64,000 bases of DNA from an uncultured Flavobacteriaceae bacterium (GCA_947494695.1 CANLWB010000011.1:160029-224028), one strand, 5' to 3'. Positions 9,584-19,332 are shown, counted from the stretch's first letter. The notes: generated by a model from the letters alone, not told the origin. A program made the numbers and translations.

Positions 9584-11071
9584 ATGATTCCTTATAAAAC
9601 CATTATTAAAATAGACAGGACTGACAAGCAACCAGTCTATATTCAGCTTACCAATCAATTTATCGACTTAATTAAGGAAGGAACTTTGTTGCCGCAAGCA
9701 AAATTACCGGGAACGAGAACATTGTCAGACCTAATCGGATTGCATAGAAAAACAGTGGTCGCTTGCTATGAAGAACTTGAATTACAAGGGTGGATAGAGA
9801 GTGTTCCTAAAAAAGGAACCTTTGTACATAAAGATATTCCGATACTAAGGCAGCAAAAATGGACAGGGAAGATGTTGCCTGGACAGGAGGACAAACCAGG
9901 GTTCTCTTTTAAAAGGAATTCTGCATTGGATAGGGCGTTTCCTCAGGATTATGAAGCAGGGTATATGTATGTTAATGATGGGGTTTCGGATGAAAGGTTA
10001 GCACCAACAAAGGAATTATCTATCCTGTATAGAAAAATAGCTAACAAAAAGCATACACTTAAGTATTTGAATTATGGAACCACTTATGGGAATTTGGAGT
10101 TGAGAGAAACTTTGGTGTATTATTTAAATGATACCAGGGGGCTGAATATTACTAAAGACAATATTCTTATAACACGGGGGAGTCAAATGGGAATGTTTCT
10201 GGCATCTCAATTATTAATCGAAAACAATGAATATATTGTGATTGGGGAAACCAATTATAGTTCTGCCGATACAACGTTTGAATATGCAAATGCGAAACTA
10301 TTGAGGGTTGGAGTTGATGAGAATGGGTTGGATACCGAAGCTATCGAAACGTGTTGTAAAAAGTATCATGTTAAAGCGGTGTACACGACACCCCACCACC
10401 ACCACCCAACTACGGTAACGCTTTCAGCAAAACGGAGAATGCATCTTTTAAATTTGGCGAAAGCCTACGGTTTTGCGATTATTGAAGACGATTATGATTA
10501 CGACTTTCATTATAATCATGCGCCCATCTTGCCATTGGCCAGTCACGATACCTATGGAAATGTTATTTATGTAGGATCCATTTGCAAGACTGTGGCTCCT
10601 GTTTATAGAGTTGGTTATTTGATAGCCTCAAAGGCATTTGTAGATGAATGTGCAAAATTAAGACGGTTTGTAGATAGACAGGGAGACGCCATTTTAGAAC
10701 TTACATTTTCCAGTTTTATTAGGGAAGGGAGTTTAGACAGACACATTAAAAAAGCAGTCAAACATTATAAGGGACGTCGGGATTTGTTCTGTAAGCTTTT
10801 AAAAGAAGAGTTGAGGGATTACTTGTCTTTCAAAATGCCAAAAGGAGGTATGGCATTATGGGTGGTTTTGAATAAGAGTTATTCGTGGAGTGCTGTGGCA
10901 GAGGCTGCTAAACAGCAAAGGTTAGTGATACCGGAATGGCGTCGTTATGATATGGCAGGGATAAAACACAATGCTATACGAATGGGGTTTGCCAGGTATA
11001 ATGAAACCGAGATCAGGGAGTTTGTTGTTCGATTAAAAAAGACTATGTTAGCTTTAGATAAACAGTATTAA
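9584..11071 (+). CDS. MocR/PdxR-type transcriptional regulator (GntR HTH plus aminotransferase-like domain)
   Basis: I chose the ATG at 9584 (MIPYK) because the frame upstream opens only with a TTG at 9542 and adds a weak extension. The 495-residue protein has a GntR-type winged helix at residues 10-82 (PGTRTLSDLIGLHRKTV) and a fold-type I aminotransferase domain. PLP-site residues are visible: EDDYDYDFHY at 301-310 and Lys335 in SICKTVAP. Such regulators sense PLP or amino compounds. The divergent PNPOx-like gene is the probable target. A run of four His followed by Pro (residues 271-275) is also present. Confidence 0.9.
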   Translation: MIPYKTIIKIDRTDKQPVYIQLTNQFIDLIKEGTLLPQAKLPGTRTLSDLIGLHRKTVVACYEELELQGWIESVPKKGTFVHKDIPILRQQKWTGKMLPGQEDKPGFSFKRNSALDRAFPQDYEAGYMYVNDGVSDERLAPTKELSILYRKIANKKHTLKYLNYGTTYGNLELRETLVYYLNDTRGLNITKDNILITRGSQMGMFLASQLLIENNEYIVIGETNYSSADTTFEYANAKLLRVGVDENGLDTEAIETCCKKYHVKAVYTTPHHHHPTTVTLSAKRRMHLLNLAKAYGFAIIEDDYDYDFHYNHAPILPLASHDTYGNVIYVGSICKTVAPVYRVGYLIASKAFVDECAKLRRFVDRQGDAILELTFSSFIREGSLDRHIKKAVKHYKGRRDLFCKLLKEELRDYLSFKMPKGGMALWVVLNKSYSWSAVAEAAKQQRLVIPEWRRYDMAGIKHNAIRMGFARYNETEIREFVVRLKKTMLALDKQY

Positions 11072-11258
11072 GATGAATCAATAGAGGATTAGCGGATACC
11101 AAATTGTTTCTCTCATCGTTGTTATTTAATTCAATGTATAGTATTGACTATGTTTTCGTAGCCTTTCAACAGCCCTTATACCACGTTTATTTATATCGAC
11201 GGATGTCATGTTAATAAGCCTCCATTAGTCACCAGAATTCCATAAACATTTTATTTCT

Positions 11259-11366
11259 TCAACATAATGAGTGTGATCTTCTAAAGAATACAACTTTTAG
11301 GAATAATTCATAATCAGGATATAGCCATTGTCCAAGTGTTAATCTTTTGGATTCTATAGCTATCAT
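11259..11366 (-). pseudogene. Possible decayed N-terminal fragment of a GNAT acetyltransferase
   Basis: A 35-codon frame begins with MIAIESKRLTLGQW and continues YPDYELF. This resembles the start of RimJ/RimL-type GNAT proteins (LETERLxLRQWxxxDxE). It stops after about 25 similar residues and nothing of the remaining domain was found. The rest of the 426-bp space between the MocR gene and the next gene shows no gene. Confidence 0.3.
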
Positions 11367-11435
11367 ACCAGTTTTATCAAGTCGTTTACTTTCAAATACA
11401 GGTATTTAAAAATGCAATTCCTATAACCACATAGG

Positions 11436-11466
11436 CTATGCTTAACTTATAAATAGTTAAGCATAG
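11436..11466 (-). terminator. Stem-loop after the lumazine-binding-like gene
   Basis: A perfect 12-bp stem (CTATGCTTAACT at 11436-11447 pairing with 11455-11466) encloses a 7-nt loop. It lies 32 bp beyond the stop codon of the minus-strand gene ending at 11498. There is no clear U-run, so it may be a processing or stability hairpin rather than a classic terminator. Confidence 0.55.
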
Positions 11467-11497
11467 AATGACAGCTATCTTTATCTCTGCAAATGCT

Positions 11498-12307
11498 TTA
11501 ATTTTCGTAGGATTTTGAGGTGAATGATTTGTGAATGATTTTCCACTCACCTTTTATTTTTAATAGTAATAAATAATCAATCGCAATTCTATTGCGGCCA
11601 GGCATTAGAACCTGTATCTTTCCCAATCCTGCATTATTTTCATGATCTAATGATAAAACTTTTCCAATTCTGTTATTCTTTTTTCCCTTCTTAAAGTTTC
11701 CAATATATTTTCTTCCTGGGATCACGCTTAAAGTGTCATTTTTTACATAATAAAGATTGAAATCTTTATGGAAGGCTCTTTTTAGTCTTTTAGGCTCACT
11801 ATTTGCTGTGCCTTCAATATAATGAGTAAGGGTCTGGTTAATATCGTCAATTCCCATTTTTTCGGTCGATACTAAATCGTTTATTTCTTTGTAATTTTTA
11901 AGGTTAATAAGCTTATGTATTATTTTCCATTGCCCCTTAATTTTTAATAGAAGAAGGTAGTCGGTAGCTATTTTTTTTCTTTCTGGAAAGTAAACTTCAA
12001 TTTTTGCAGATGCAGCATCGTTTTCATAATCAATCGATACGATTCTTCCAATCCTGTTATATTTTTTTCCTTTCTCGACCCTATTAATATAGCCTGCGCC
12101 ATCTAAGGTCTTTAGAGAGTCGCCATCAATTAGAAATAGTTTAAAATCTTTTTGAAAAGCTTCTCTTAGTTTGTCCGGATTACCATTAGCTGTACCCTCT
12201 ATGTATTTCATAAGTGTACTATGAATACGTTTAAATTCAGTTTGTGCAGTTAGTTTGAGGCTTAATAAGATGCTAATAATCAGTAAGATTTGGGATGTTT
12301 TTTTCAT
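11498..12307 (-). CDS. Secreted protein with two tandem lumazine-binding-like/NTF2-fold repeats
   Basis: The 269-residue protein begins with a signal peptide (cut near LTAQT). It contains two near-copies of one domain, about residues 25-140 and 150-265. Both copies share the series HYIEGTANxxPxxLxxAFxKDF, YIxxxxKGKKxNRIG, and an end with DYLLLLKIKGxWKIIHK. The repeat matches the putative lumazine-binding (NTF2-like) family common in Bacteroidota, usually found as a single domain. The function is unknown. The internal duplication is the notable feature. Confidence 0.75.
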   Translation of the reverse strand: MKKTSQILLIISILLSLKLTAQTEFKRIHSTLMKYIEGTANGNPDKLREAFQKDFKLFLIDGDSLKTLDGAGYINRVEKGKKYNRIGRIVSIDYENDAASAKIEVYFPERKKIATDYLLLLKIKGQWKIIHKLINLKNYKEINDLVSTEKMGIDDINQTLTHYIEGTANSEPKRLKRAFHKDFNLYYVKNDTLSVIPGRKYIGNFKKGKKNNRIGKVLSLDHENNAGLGKIQVLMPGRNRIAIDYLLLLKIKGEWKIIHKSFTSKSYEN

Positions 12308-12416
12308 GTTATAATTTTATAAGGTTTATTATGGTTAAGCAAAAAGAGTATGCTGTAACAAGGAATGTTTGCTAAAATTAATATAAGTATTGCAGGTTTC
12401 ATTGTAGTGAGCATTG

Positions 12417-12986
12417 TTAAGATATGTTATTACAAGTAGCTTCTATATATTCGCTTTTGGTTAATCTATATTGTACAAGACTGTGATAGATACCGTTTTT
12501 TTTGGTGTGTTCTTTTAATTCACCTTCTTTTTTCATATTGTTTTTTATCATGACATGTCCAGAGGCTAAATTCTCTACCAAATGAGTAGCTATTATTTTA
12601 TTTAATTGTAGCGTATTAAATCCATAGTTTAGTATAATTTTTACCGCTTCCGTGGCCAAACCTTGGTTCCAGAATTTTTCTGCAATCTAATATCCCATTT
12701 CGGCACGATCGAATCTACGTTCAACTTTAAGTCCGATACCACCAATAAATTCATTTTTAGGTATTAATCTAATTGCAAATGTAAACTGTGTTCCACGGTC
12801 ACGTCCTTTTTTAGCACTATGTATCCAAAACTCTGCATCTTTTTCAGCATAAGGGTGTGGAATATTAAGCGTGTTTTTAGCTATGTTTTTATTACCAGCG
12901 TATTTCACAATTTGTGGAATATCTATTGGTTTTAGCTCATTTAGAATTAGCCTTTCTGTTTTTAAGGTATGGTGCTTATGTGGCAT
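12417..12986 (-). pseudogene. GNAT-family N-acetyltransferase interrupted by one TAG stop
   Basis: Two pieces in the same frame belong to one RimJ/RimL-like acetyltransferase of about 190 residues. The first, 12,687-12,986, runs from MPHKHHTLKTERLIL to AEMGY. The second continues without a gap as IAEKFWNQGLATEAVK and ends at 12,417. They are split by a TAG at 12,687-12,689. The family has a Trp at this point (MGYWI), so a single TGG to TAG change explains the break. The acetyl-CoA site is in the second half. Unless the stop is suppressed, the gene is inactive. Confidence 0.88.
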
Positions 12987-13277
12987 TTGCGTTTAAAACT
13001 AAATTCAATAACAGTATAAACGTCCGTATATTGCTTATTTTACTTTCAAAATTAGGTTGTTTATTTTATAAATCCTACAACAAATTTAAAGCGGTATGAA
13101 AGATGTTTAGATATGAGATGTTTACCTATGTATAAAGTTCTGGAACTTTTTGAGCTGAGTCTGAATCGGGGGTTTTTCATGCATAATTACATTGTTTTAT
13201 GAATGCTAATACCAAATACCTGATTGCAGAATTTTACTTTCTGAATGGACGAGTTGTTCATTCCCTAAAAAATAAGC

Positions 13278-14192
13278 TTATTTCCTCTCATATGTCAAAA
13301 ACGAAAATTCATAATCGTGTTTGGCATCTTTGGTGTGAAAGATATTAGCGGTTTCCTTCCAAATCGAAAGATCGATTTCTGGGAAGAACGCATCGCCCTC
13401 AAAGGTATCGTGAACACGTGTTAATTCAATTTTATCGGCAATCGATAAGGCTTGTTGGTATATTTCACCACCACCAATAATAAAGGGTTGTGAGTCATTT
13501 TTTGCAGCGTCAATGGCGTCTTCCAAGCTATTCACTACAATAACACCTTCAGGAACCTGATAGTCGGTTTGTCTGGAAATTACAATATGCGTTCTGTTTG
13601 GTAGTGGTTTTGGAAAACTTTCAAACGTTTTTCTTCCCATAATGATATGATGACCATTGGTAAGATTCTTAAAACGTTTTAGGTCATCACTTAAATGCCA
13701 TATGAGTTTATTATCCATGCCTATGGCATTATTTTCGGCGGCGGCACCAATGATAGTTAGTGTGGAGGTTTTCTCTTTTTCTTTTAAAGATTCATTGTAA
13801 ACCTCACTTTCTGCAATAACAGAAGCTTCTTTTTTAAGTTCGGTTTTAAGCTGTTCTATTTTAATTTGCTGTTGCGCTATAAGTTTATCTAATTGTTTTT
13901 GTTCCCAAGCCTTGCCCATAAATTTGTGCGTCACAAACACATTAAAGATATGATAGATTAAAAAGAATAGCCAGATAAAAATGGCGAATAGAAACCATTC
14001 TTTATCCAATATTCTAAAATCTTTACCAATACCTAAAACCGTATTTGCAACAATTAAAAAAACGGCACCAATTAAGAAAATAACGAAGTGAATATATAGG
14101 CGTTTTTTTTGTCTAATCCGTTTTTGAGCATTTCTAATTAATTCCAGTTGCTCTTTATCTATTTGAGGCTGTTCTTTCTTTTTTCCAAACAT
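13278..14192 (-). CDS. folA: Dihydrofolate reductase fused to an N-terminal 2TM membrane domain
   Basis: One 304-residue frame joins two parts. Residues 30-95 hold two membrane helices of the bacterial 2TM domain (IHFVIFLIGAVFLIV and LFAIFIWLFFLIYHIF). After a charged coiled-coil-like linker (98-140), residues 143-304 are a full DHFR with IGAAAENNAIG, the active-site acid in WHLSDDLKRFK, and the NADPH-binding MGRKTFESFP and IIGGGEIY. DHFR reduces dihydrofolate to tetrahydrofolate and is needed after ThyA, encoded 740 bp away on the same strand. Membrane anchoring of DHFR is unusual. No frameshift or stop separates the parts. Confidence 0.93.
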   Translation of the reverse strand: MFGKKKEQPQIDKEQLELIRNAQKRIRQKKRLYIHFVIFLIGAVFLIVANTVLGIGKDFRILDKEWFLFAIFIWLFFLIYHIFNVFVTHKFMGKAWEQKQLDKLIAQQQIKIEQLKTELKKEASVIAESEVYNESLKEKEKTSTLTIIGAAAENNAIGMDNKLIWHLSDDLKRFKNLTNGHHIIMGRKTFESFPKPLPNRTHIVISRQTDYQVPEGVIVVNSLEDAIDAAKNDSQPFIIGGGEIYQQALSIADKIELTRVHDTFEGDAFFPEIDLSIWKETANIFHTKDAKHDYEFSFLTYERK

Positions 14193-14530
14193 AAAGTCAT
14201 ATGATAATAGATGTAAAGTTATAATATTTTATGGACTTTTTAATCGAAAAGAATTCCTTAAGACTTTGCCCTGTAGTTTGCGTTTAAGAAATTCTTTATT
14301 TATTGAAGGCTGAATCAATTTTTCTATCGATCCTGTGATTTTTTCTTGAAATATAAAACTAAAATCTAGAGATTTAACAATTGAGGCACAGGGATTTTGC
14401 GTAGTTTAAATTATTGTGAACTCATATTTAACAAATTGATAATTATTTTGGGTTTACCATACAATGTGTAAAAACGAGACGAATTGTTTTATAAATTTAC
14501 TGTACATACAACACACAAAAAATTAAAATT
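14193..14530. other. Intergenic region between divergent folA and the E-set gene
   Basis: These 338 bp separate two divergent genes and presumably hold both promoters. I see no frame, repeat or RNA gene. An AT-rich run with TATAAATTTA sits about 30 bp before the ATG at 14,531 and may be part of that promoter. Confidence 0.5.
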
Positions 14531-14827
14531 ATGGCAATTTCAAAACAATACCTAAAAAGTAAACCAATTTGCAAAGTTACTTTTACTGTGCCAGCTAAAG
14601 AGGCAAATGAAGTTACTGTGGTAGGTTCGTTTAACGCGTGGAACACCAAATCTACAACACTTAAAAAACTTAAGAATGGAACGTTTAAAGGTACTGTCGA
14701 TCTAAAGAAAGATACAAGTTATGAGTTTAGATATATTATAGACGGTTCCTACATTAATGACGAACAAGCAGATGCTTATGCATGGAACGATTATGCATCG
14801 GCAGAAAATGGCGTCTTAAACGTTTAG
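14531..14827 (+). CDS. Isoamylase early-set/CBM48-like glycogen-binding domain protein
   Basis: This 98-residue protein is a single immunoglobulin-like E-set domain. The pattern VTVVGSFNAWN, LKNGTFKGTVDL, YEFRYIIDG, NDEQADAYAWND matches the N-terminal domain of glycogen branching enzymes and the AMPK glycogen-binding domain. There is no signal peptide and no catalytic domain, so it is a stand-alone cytoplasmic binding module. It may bind glycogen or act as a regulator. Short proteins of this type are frequent in Flavobacteria. Confidence 0.85.
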   Translation: MAISKQYLKSKPICKVTFTVPAKEANEVTVVGSFNAWNTKSTTLKKLKNGTFKGTVDLKKDTSYEFRYIIDGSYINDEQADAYAWNDYASAENGVLNV

Positions 14828-14844
14828 TTAAATCCAACCAAATT

Positions 14845-14880
14845 TTTAAAGAAGCTTTCTTAAACGTTAGCTTCTTTAAA
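14845..14880. terminator. Bidirectional terminator between the E-set gene and thyA
   Basis: A perfect 12-bp stem (TTTAAAGAAGCT at 14845-14856 pairing with 14869-14880) with a 12-nt loop lies between two convergent genes. The AT-rich ends of the arms give T-rich tails in both directions. Confidence 0.7.
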
Positions 14881-14932
14881 TTGCTCTACCCAATGAAGAT
14901 GTAGATTTATATTACTATAGTGCTTTTTTAGT

Positions 14933-15757
14933 TTAAACGGCAACAACACCTTTAATATGCGGATGCGGATCGTAGCCTGTTAAAGTAAAGTCATCAAAAG
15001 TAAAGTCGAAAATATCTTTTACCTCCGGATTTAGTATCATTTTTGGCAATGGTCTTGGTGTTCTGCTGAGTTGCAGTTCCAGTTGCTCGTAATGGTTGCT
15101 GTAAATATGAGCATCTCCAAATGTATGGATAAAATCACCGGCTTCGTAACCACAAACCTGGGCCATCATCATTGTAAATAAGGCATAAGAAGCAATATTA
15201 AATGGGACGCCCAAAAAGATATCGGCACTTCGTTGATATAGCTGGCACGATAGTTTTCCATTGGCCACATAAAACTGAAAAAAAGCATGACAGGGTGGAA
15301 GCGCAGCTTTTCCATGCGCTACATTTTCGCTAAAGGATTTTGAGGTGTCTGGTAATACTGAAGGGTTCCAGGCAGAAACTAACATTCTGCGACTATTTGG
15401 GCTATGTTTTAGTGTTTTAATAACGTCTTTAATCTGATCGATCTCATCACTGTTCCAGTTGCGCCATTGGTGTCCGTAAACTGGCCCCAGGTCTCCGTTT
15501 TCATCGGCCCACTCATTCCATATACGCACGCCATTTTCTGTTAAGTATTTTATATTCGTATCGCCTTTTAAAAACCAAAGTAGTTCGTAAATGATTGACT
15601 TTAAATGAAGTTTTTTGGTGGTCACCATAGGGAACCCTTCACTTAAATCGAATCGCATTTGGTATCCGAAAACACTTTTAGTACCTGTACCAGTACGGTC
15701 TCCTTTTTCATTTCCGTTTTCTATAACATGTTTTACCAGGTCGTGATATTGCTTCAT
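14933..15757 (-). CDS. thyA: Thymidylate synthase
   Basis: The 274-residue protein carries all landmarks of ThyA. These are the phosphate-binding [11 protein letters not shown] (21-31), the [20 protein letters not shown] block, the nucleophile Cys156 in [13 protein letters not shown] and [18 protein letters not shown]. It converts dUMP to dTMP using methylene-tetrahydrofolate and yields dihydrofolate, which the fused DHFR encoded nearby would recycle. Length is close to the E. coli enzyme, with small insertions. Confidence 0.97.
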   Translation of the reverse strand: MKQYHDLVKHVIENGNEKGDRTGTGTKSVFGYQMRFDLSEGFPMVTTKKLHLKSIIYELLWFLKGDTNIKYLTENGVRIWNEWADENGDLGPVYGHQWRNWNSDEIDQIKDVIKTLKHSPNSRRMLVSAWNPSVLPDTSKSFSENVAHGKAALPPCHAFFQFYVANGKLSCQLYQRSADIFLGVPFNIASYALFTMMMAQVCGYEAGDFIHTFGDAHIYSNHYEQLELQLSRTPRPLPKMILNPEVKDIFDFTFDDFTLTGYDPHPHIKGVVAV

Positions 15758-15976
15758 AACATCTTTCTGCCAAGGCAGGAATCTTTTTAATTAAAAATAG
15801 ACTGAGAATGTAGTTAAAATCTTCTAATTAAAGATGCTTCAACTGTACTCAAAATAGCTGAAATACTGTGGGTAAAAATAATAAAAGCCTCCAAGTTTTT
15901 ATATATCCTACTTTAATACATATCACAAAGTTATTAACTGTTAGATAATCTACAAACGCAGTATGATGGTCCAGAA

Positions 15977-17521
15977 CTAACCTATAATCATCCCTGCAAT
16001 GGTAGCCGAAATTAGAGAGGCGATGGTTCCTCCCAAAAGGGCTTTCATTCCAAATCGAGACAAGGTTTTACGTTGTCCAGGTGCTAAAGAGCCAATACCA
16101 CCAATTTGGATGCCTATGGACGCAAAGTTTGCAAAACCACATAGCATATAAGTCGCCATGATCACCGACTTTTCGTAAGTAAGATGAACAGCGTTGGATG
16201 CATTTTTTAAATCGGCTAATTGAATATATCCAATAAATTCACTAGCGGCTATTTTAATCCCAAGGAGTTGTCCCATTAAGGCCATATCTTCTTGAGCTAC
16301 TCCAATGAGCCACATGAGTGGTGCGAAAACGTAGCCCAGGATTAATTCAAGTGATAAACTGTCGTAAGGAGTATTGTTTGCAATCCATGGATTTATTGAA
16401 CTCATATCACCAATCCAACCCAGGATACCATTAAACATGGCAATAAATGCTACAAACACTAAAAGCATGGCTCCAACATTTACGGCAAGTTTTAAACCTT
16501 CGGTGGTTCCGTTGGCGATGGCATCTAAAAAATTAGCTCCAATTTTTTCCTGAGATACCTTAACATCGGTATTAATAGACTCGGTCTGCGGATACAAGAT
16601 TTTCGAAATAACAATGGCTCCCGGAGCGGCCATAACCGATGCAGCCAGAAGGTGCTTAGCATAAAATAGACGTAACACTTCATCTTCACCTCCTAGAAAT
16701 CCAATGTAAGCGGCAAGCACAGCACCTGCAACGGTTGCCATACCACCAATCATGACCAGAAGTATTTCAGACTTATTCATTTTTTCCAAATAAGCCTTTA
16801 TAAGTAAAGGGGCTTCCGTTTGTCCTAAAAATATATTTCCTGCAACACTTAAACTTTCAGCACCCGATATTTGCAAGGCCTTAGACAACAACCACGCCAT
16901 TGCTTTCACAACTTTTTGAATAATTCCTAAATAGAACAGTACCGAAGTAAGTGCAGAAAAAAATATAATAGTAGGGAGTACCTGAAATGCAAAAATAAAA
17001 CCAAAGGTGTCCATGTCAACAACCAGTCCTTCAAACAAAAACTTACTACCGGCTCTTGTATATTCCAGTATTTCAACGAAAAGCCCACCAACGAATTCAA
17101 AAAGTGCTTTAATAAAAGCAACTTTTAGAACACCAACGGCTATTAATAGCTGAAACGCCAGTCCGATACCAACAATTTTCCAATTAATGGCTTTTCGATT
17201 GCTGCTAAAAAGAAAGGCTATAAAAACTAAAGCGAACATACCAAGTACGCCTCTCCATAAACTTTTAAAAGTAAACCCCTGGCTAGGGCGTATAGGGTTT
17301 GAATTGATATGGTTTTTTGTTGATAACTCTTTGGTATACGTGAAGTCATCGCTAGCCTTTAATGTGTCGGAAGCATTAACCTCAAGTGCAGATTGCAGGG
17401 GGACGATAGTTTTACTATGAACAGAATCTAACGTTCTCACTCCATTTGTTTCTTCTTGTGCTATTGATGATGAGGTTATCAAACATAGCATAGCAACAAA
17501 AAACCAGGAAAGCTGTTTCAT
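15977..17521 (-). CDS. NupC-family concentrative nucleoside transporter with a long secreted-like N-terminus
   Basis: The 514-residue protein has the NupC/CNT core from about residue 90: GKPV-like inverted helices, the nucleoside/sodium site region GQTEAPLLIKAYL and the C-terminal GFANFASIGIQIGGIG motif. Transport of nucleosides with H+ or Na+ fits the nearby thyA. The first 85 residues are unusual: a cleavable-looking signal peptide (IAQEE) and a polar stretch before the first core helix. It could place the N-terminus in the periplasm. Confidence 0.92.
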   Translation of the reverse strand: MKQLSWFFVAMLCLITSSSIAQEETNGVRTLDSVHSKTIVPLQSALEVNASDTLKASDDFTYTKELSTKNHINSNPIRPSQGFTFKSLWRGVLGMFALVFIAFLFSSNRKAINWKIVGIGLAFQLLIAVGVLKVAFIKALFEFVGGLFVEILEYTRAGSKFLFEGLVVDMDTFGFIFAFQVLPTIIFFSALTSVLFYLGIIQKVVKAMAWLLSKALQISGAESLSVAGNIFLGQTEAPLLIKAYLEKMNKSEILLVMIGGMATVAGAVLAAYIGFLGGEDEVLRLFYAKHLLAASVMAAPGAIVISKILYPQTESINTDVKVSQEKIGANFLDAIANGTTEGLKLAVNVGAMLLVFVAFIAMFNGILGWIGDMSSINPWIANNTPYDSLSLELILGYVFAPLMWLIGVAQEDMALMGQLLGIKIAASEFIGYIQLADLKNASNAVHLTYEKSVIMATYMLCGFANFASIGIQIGGIGSLAPGQRKTLSRFGMKALLGGTIASLISATIAGMIIG

Positions 17522-17540
17522 ATTAAATTAAGAAGTGAAA

Positions 17541-18155
17541 TTATTGTCTTTTTGAAATCTCATCACGAATATACGCAGCTCTTTCGTAATCTTCGTTGGT
17601 AACCGCATCATTTAACAGACTATTTAGTTCTTCGATGCTTTTTCCCGTAAGATTTTCACGAGGTTCACCAATTTCTAACTCATTAGAAATAGCATCGTCT
17701 ACCAGGATACTATCCTCTTGTTCTTCATCTTCTTTAGGATTCACTTTAAGATAAATTCCAGCTTTATCCAGAATATTCTTATAGGTGAAAATGGGTGCAT
17801 CAAAGCGAAGTGCTAAAGCGATGGCATCACTTGTTCTGGCATCTATAATTTCTTCAATTTTATCGCGTTCGCAAATTAAGCTTGAGTAAAAAACACCATC
17901 GACGAGTTTATGAATAATGACTTGTTTTACCACAATATCGAAACGATCCGCGAAGTTCTTAAATAAGTCGTGAGTTAATGGCCTAGGTGGCCTAATTTCT
18001 TTTTCTAAAGCGATGGCGATGGATTGAGCTTCAAAGGCTCCAATAACGATTGGGAGCTTTCGATCTCCATCTAATTCGTTCAAAATCAATGCATAGGCAC
18101 CATTTTGAGTTTGGCTGTAGGATATTCCTTTTATATTTAGTCTTACTAAACTCAT
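17541..18155 (-). CDS. Bifunctional nuclease family protein (DUF151) with UVR motif
   Basis: The 204-residue protein has a DUF151 bifunctional nuclease domain (residues 1-140) with LPIVIGAFEAQSIAIALE and the acidic RTSDAIALALRFDAPI block. It ends with a UvrB/UvrC-type motif (LLNDAVTNEDYERAAYIRDEI), a short helical hairpin for protein contacts. Members have been linked to DNase/RNase activity and stress responses. It begins 19 bp beyond the nupC start on the same strand, so it is transcribed first and may be cotranscribed with nupC. Confidence 0.88.
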   Translation of the reverse strand: MSLVRLNIKGISYSQTQNGAYALILNELDGDRKLPIVIGAFEAQSIAIALEKEIRPPRPLTHDLFKNFADRFDIVVKQVIIHKLVDGVFYSSLICERDKIEEIIDARTSDAIALALRFDAPIFTYKNILDKAGIYLKVNPKEDEEQEDSILVDDAISNELEIGEPRENLTGKSIEELNSLLNDAVTNEDYERAAYIRDEISKRQ

Positions 18156-18279
18156 ACATACATTTATAGAAAGGCAAAGAACTGTTTAAATTATGACTTT
18201 ACCAACTGACTAAGATAGAATTAAGTATTTAGTGCAAATTTAAACAGTCCCGTAAACTATACAATTTATAAAAAATAAT

Positions 18280-19239
18280 TTATTGTTGAGCTTTAAAAGC
18301 TTTTAATTTTTCGGTAAGCTGAGGAATCACTTCAAAGGCATCTCCAACAACACCATAATCGGCTGCTTTAAAGAATGGAGCTTCAGGGTCGGTATTAATG
18401 ACAACTTTAACTTTTGAAGCATTAATCCCGGCCAAATGCTGGATAGCTCCCGAAATTCCGATAGCAATATATAAATTGGAAGCTACTGGTTTACCTGTTT
18501 GTCCAACGTGTTCACTGTGGGGGCGCCATCCTAAATCTGAAACAGGTTTAGAACAGGCTGTAGCCGCACCTAAGACACTGGCTAATTCTTCCACCAGACC
18601 CCAGTTTTCTGGACCTTTTAGTCCACGACCACCAGATACAACAATATCGGCATCGGCGATGGTCACTTTGTCTGTAGCTTTATCTATCGATTCTACTTTA
18701 ACACCCAATTCTGCTATTGTAGGCGAGAAGTCTTCAGCAGAAGCACTGCTACTATGTTCTACCAATCCAAAAGAATTGTTAGAAACTCCAACTATTTTTA
18801 TATCGGTATTAATTTGCGATGTTTCAAAAGCTTTATTGGTAAAGGCAGTACGCTTTACTGTAAAAGGTGCTGTGTTTGTTGGAGCTTCGATTACATTAGA
18901 AGCATACCCGGCATTTAAGCCAACCGCCAATAATGGTGCTAAATATTTGCTGTCTGCACTTGAACTCACAATAACAACTTTAGCTGCTTCTTTCTCGGCA
19001 GCCTGTTTGATTACTTCGGCATAGCCTTTAGCATTAAAAGACTGTAAAGCATCATTAGATATTTTTAGAACGTTGTCCACACCATAATTGCCCAATTCTG
19101 AAGTGTCATCGACATTTATGGTCACAGCGGTTACCGAAGTCCCCAATTGATCTGCTACGGCTTTGGCATATGAAGCAACTTCAAAAGCTACTTTTTTAAA
19201 AGATCCTTGTTCTGATTCTGTATATACTAAAACTGACAT
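18280..19239 (-). CDS. etfA: Electron transfer flavoprotein alpha subunit
   Basis: The 319-residue protein has the ETF alpha N-terminal domain and the C-terminal FAD-binding domain with VVSGGRGLKGPENW, the adenine-site SDLGWRPHSEHVGQTGKPV and YIAIGISGAIQHLAG. ETF takes electrons from acyl-CoA dehydrogenases and passes them to the quinone pool. The beta subunit gene lies immediately upstream. The two are separated by 93 bp that contain a hairpin. Confidence 0.96.
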   Translation of the reverse strand: MSVLVYTESEQGSFKKVAFEVASYAKAVADQLGTSVTAVTINVDDTSELGNYGVDNVLKISNDALQSFNAKGYAEVIKQAAEKEAAKVVIVSSSADSKYLAPLLAVGLNAGYASNVIEAPTNTAPFTVKRTAFTNKAFETSQINTDIKIVGVSNNSFGLVEHSSSASAEDFSPTIAELGVKVESIDKATDKVTIADADIVVSGGRGLKGPENWGLVEELASVLGAATACSKPVSDLGWRPHSEHVGQTGKPVASNLYIAIGISGAIQHLAGINASKVKVVINTDPEAPFFKAADYGVVGDAFEVIPQLTEKLKAFKAQQ

Positions 19240-19258
19240 GAAAATTTTATTTTTTGAC

Positions 19259-19275
19259 CCTGAACTTGTTTCAGG
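19259..19275 (-). repeat. Small hairpin between etfB and etfA
   Basis: CCTGAA (19259-19264) and TTCAGG (19270-19275) enclose a CTTGT loop. The same loop layout (six- or seven-base stem around CTTGT) occurs in the array palindromes near 36,820 and 54,910. It may adjust the ratio of the two ETF subunits or be an interspersed repeat. Confidence 0.55.
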
Positions 19276-19332
19276 ATCCTATATTATTATTTTGTTTGTT
19301 TGCTTGTTTGATCTCGGTGATTTAATCGGCAA

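Noticed and set aside
10381..10420. CAC repeat run (four His) in the MocR gene as a microsatellite switch
   Set aside because: The run is short and in frame within a conserved domain, and length change by one unit would not shift the frame.
18398..19024. 208-codon open frame on the plus strand
   Set aside because: It is the antisense of etfA, a strongly conserved gene, and its product has no recognisable features.
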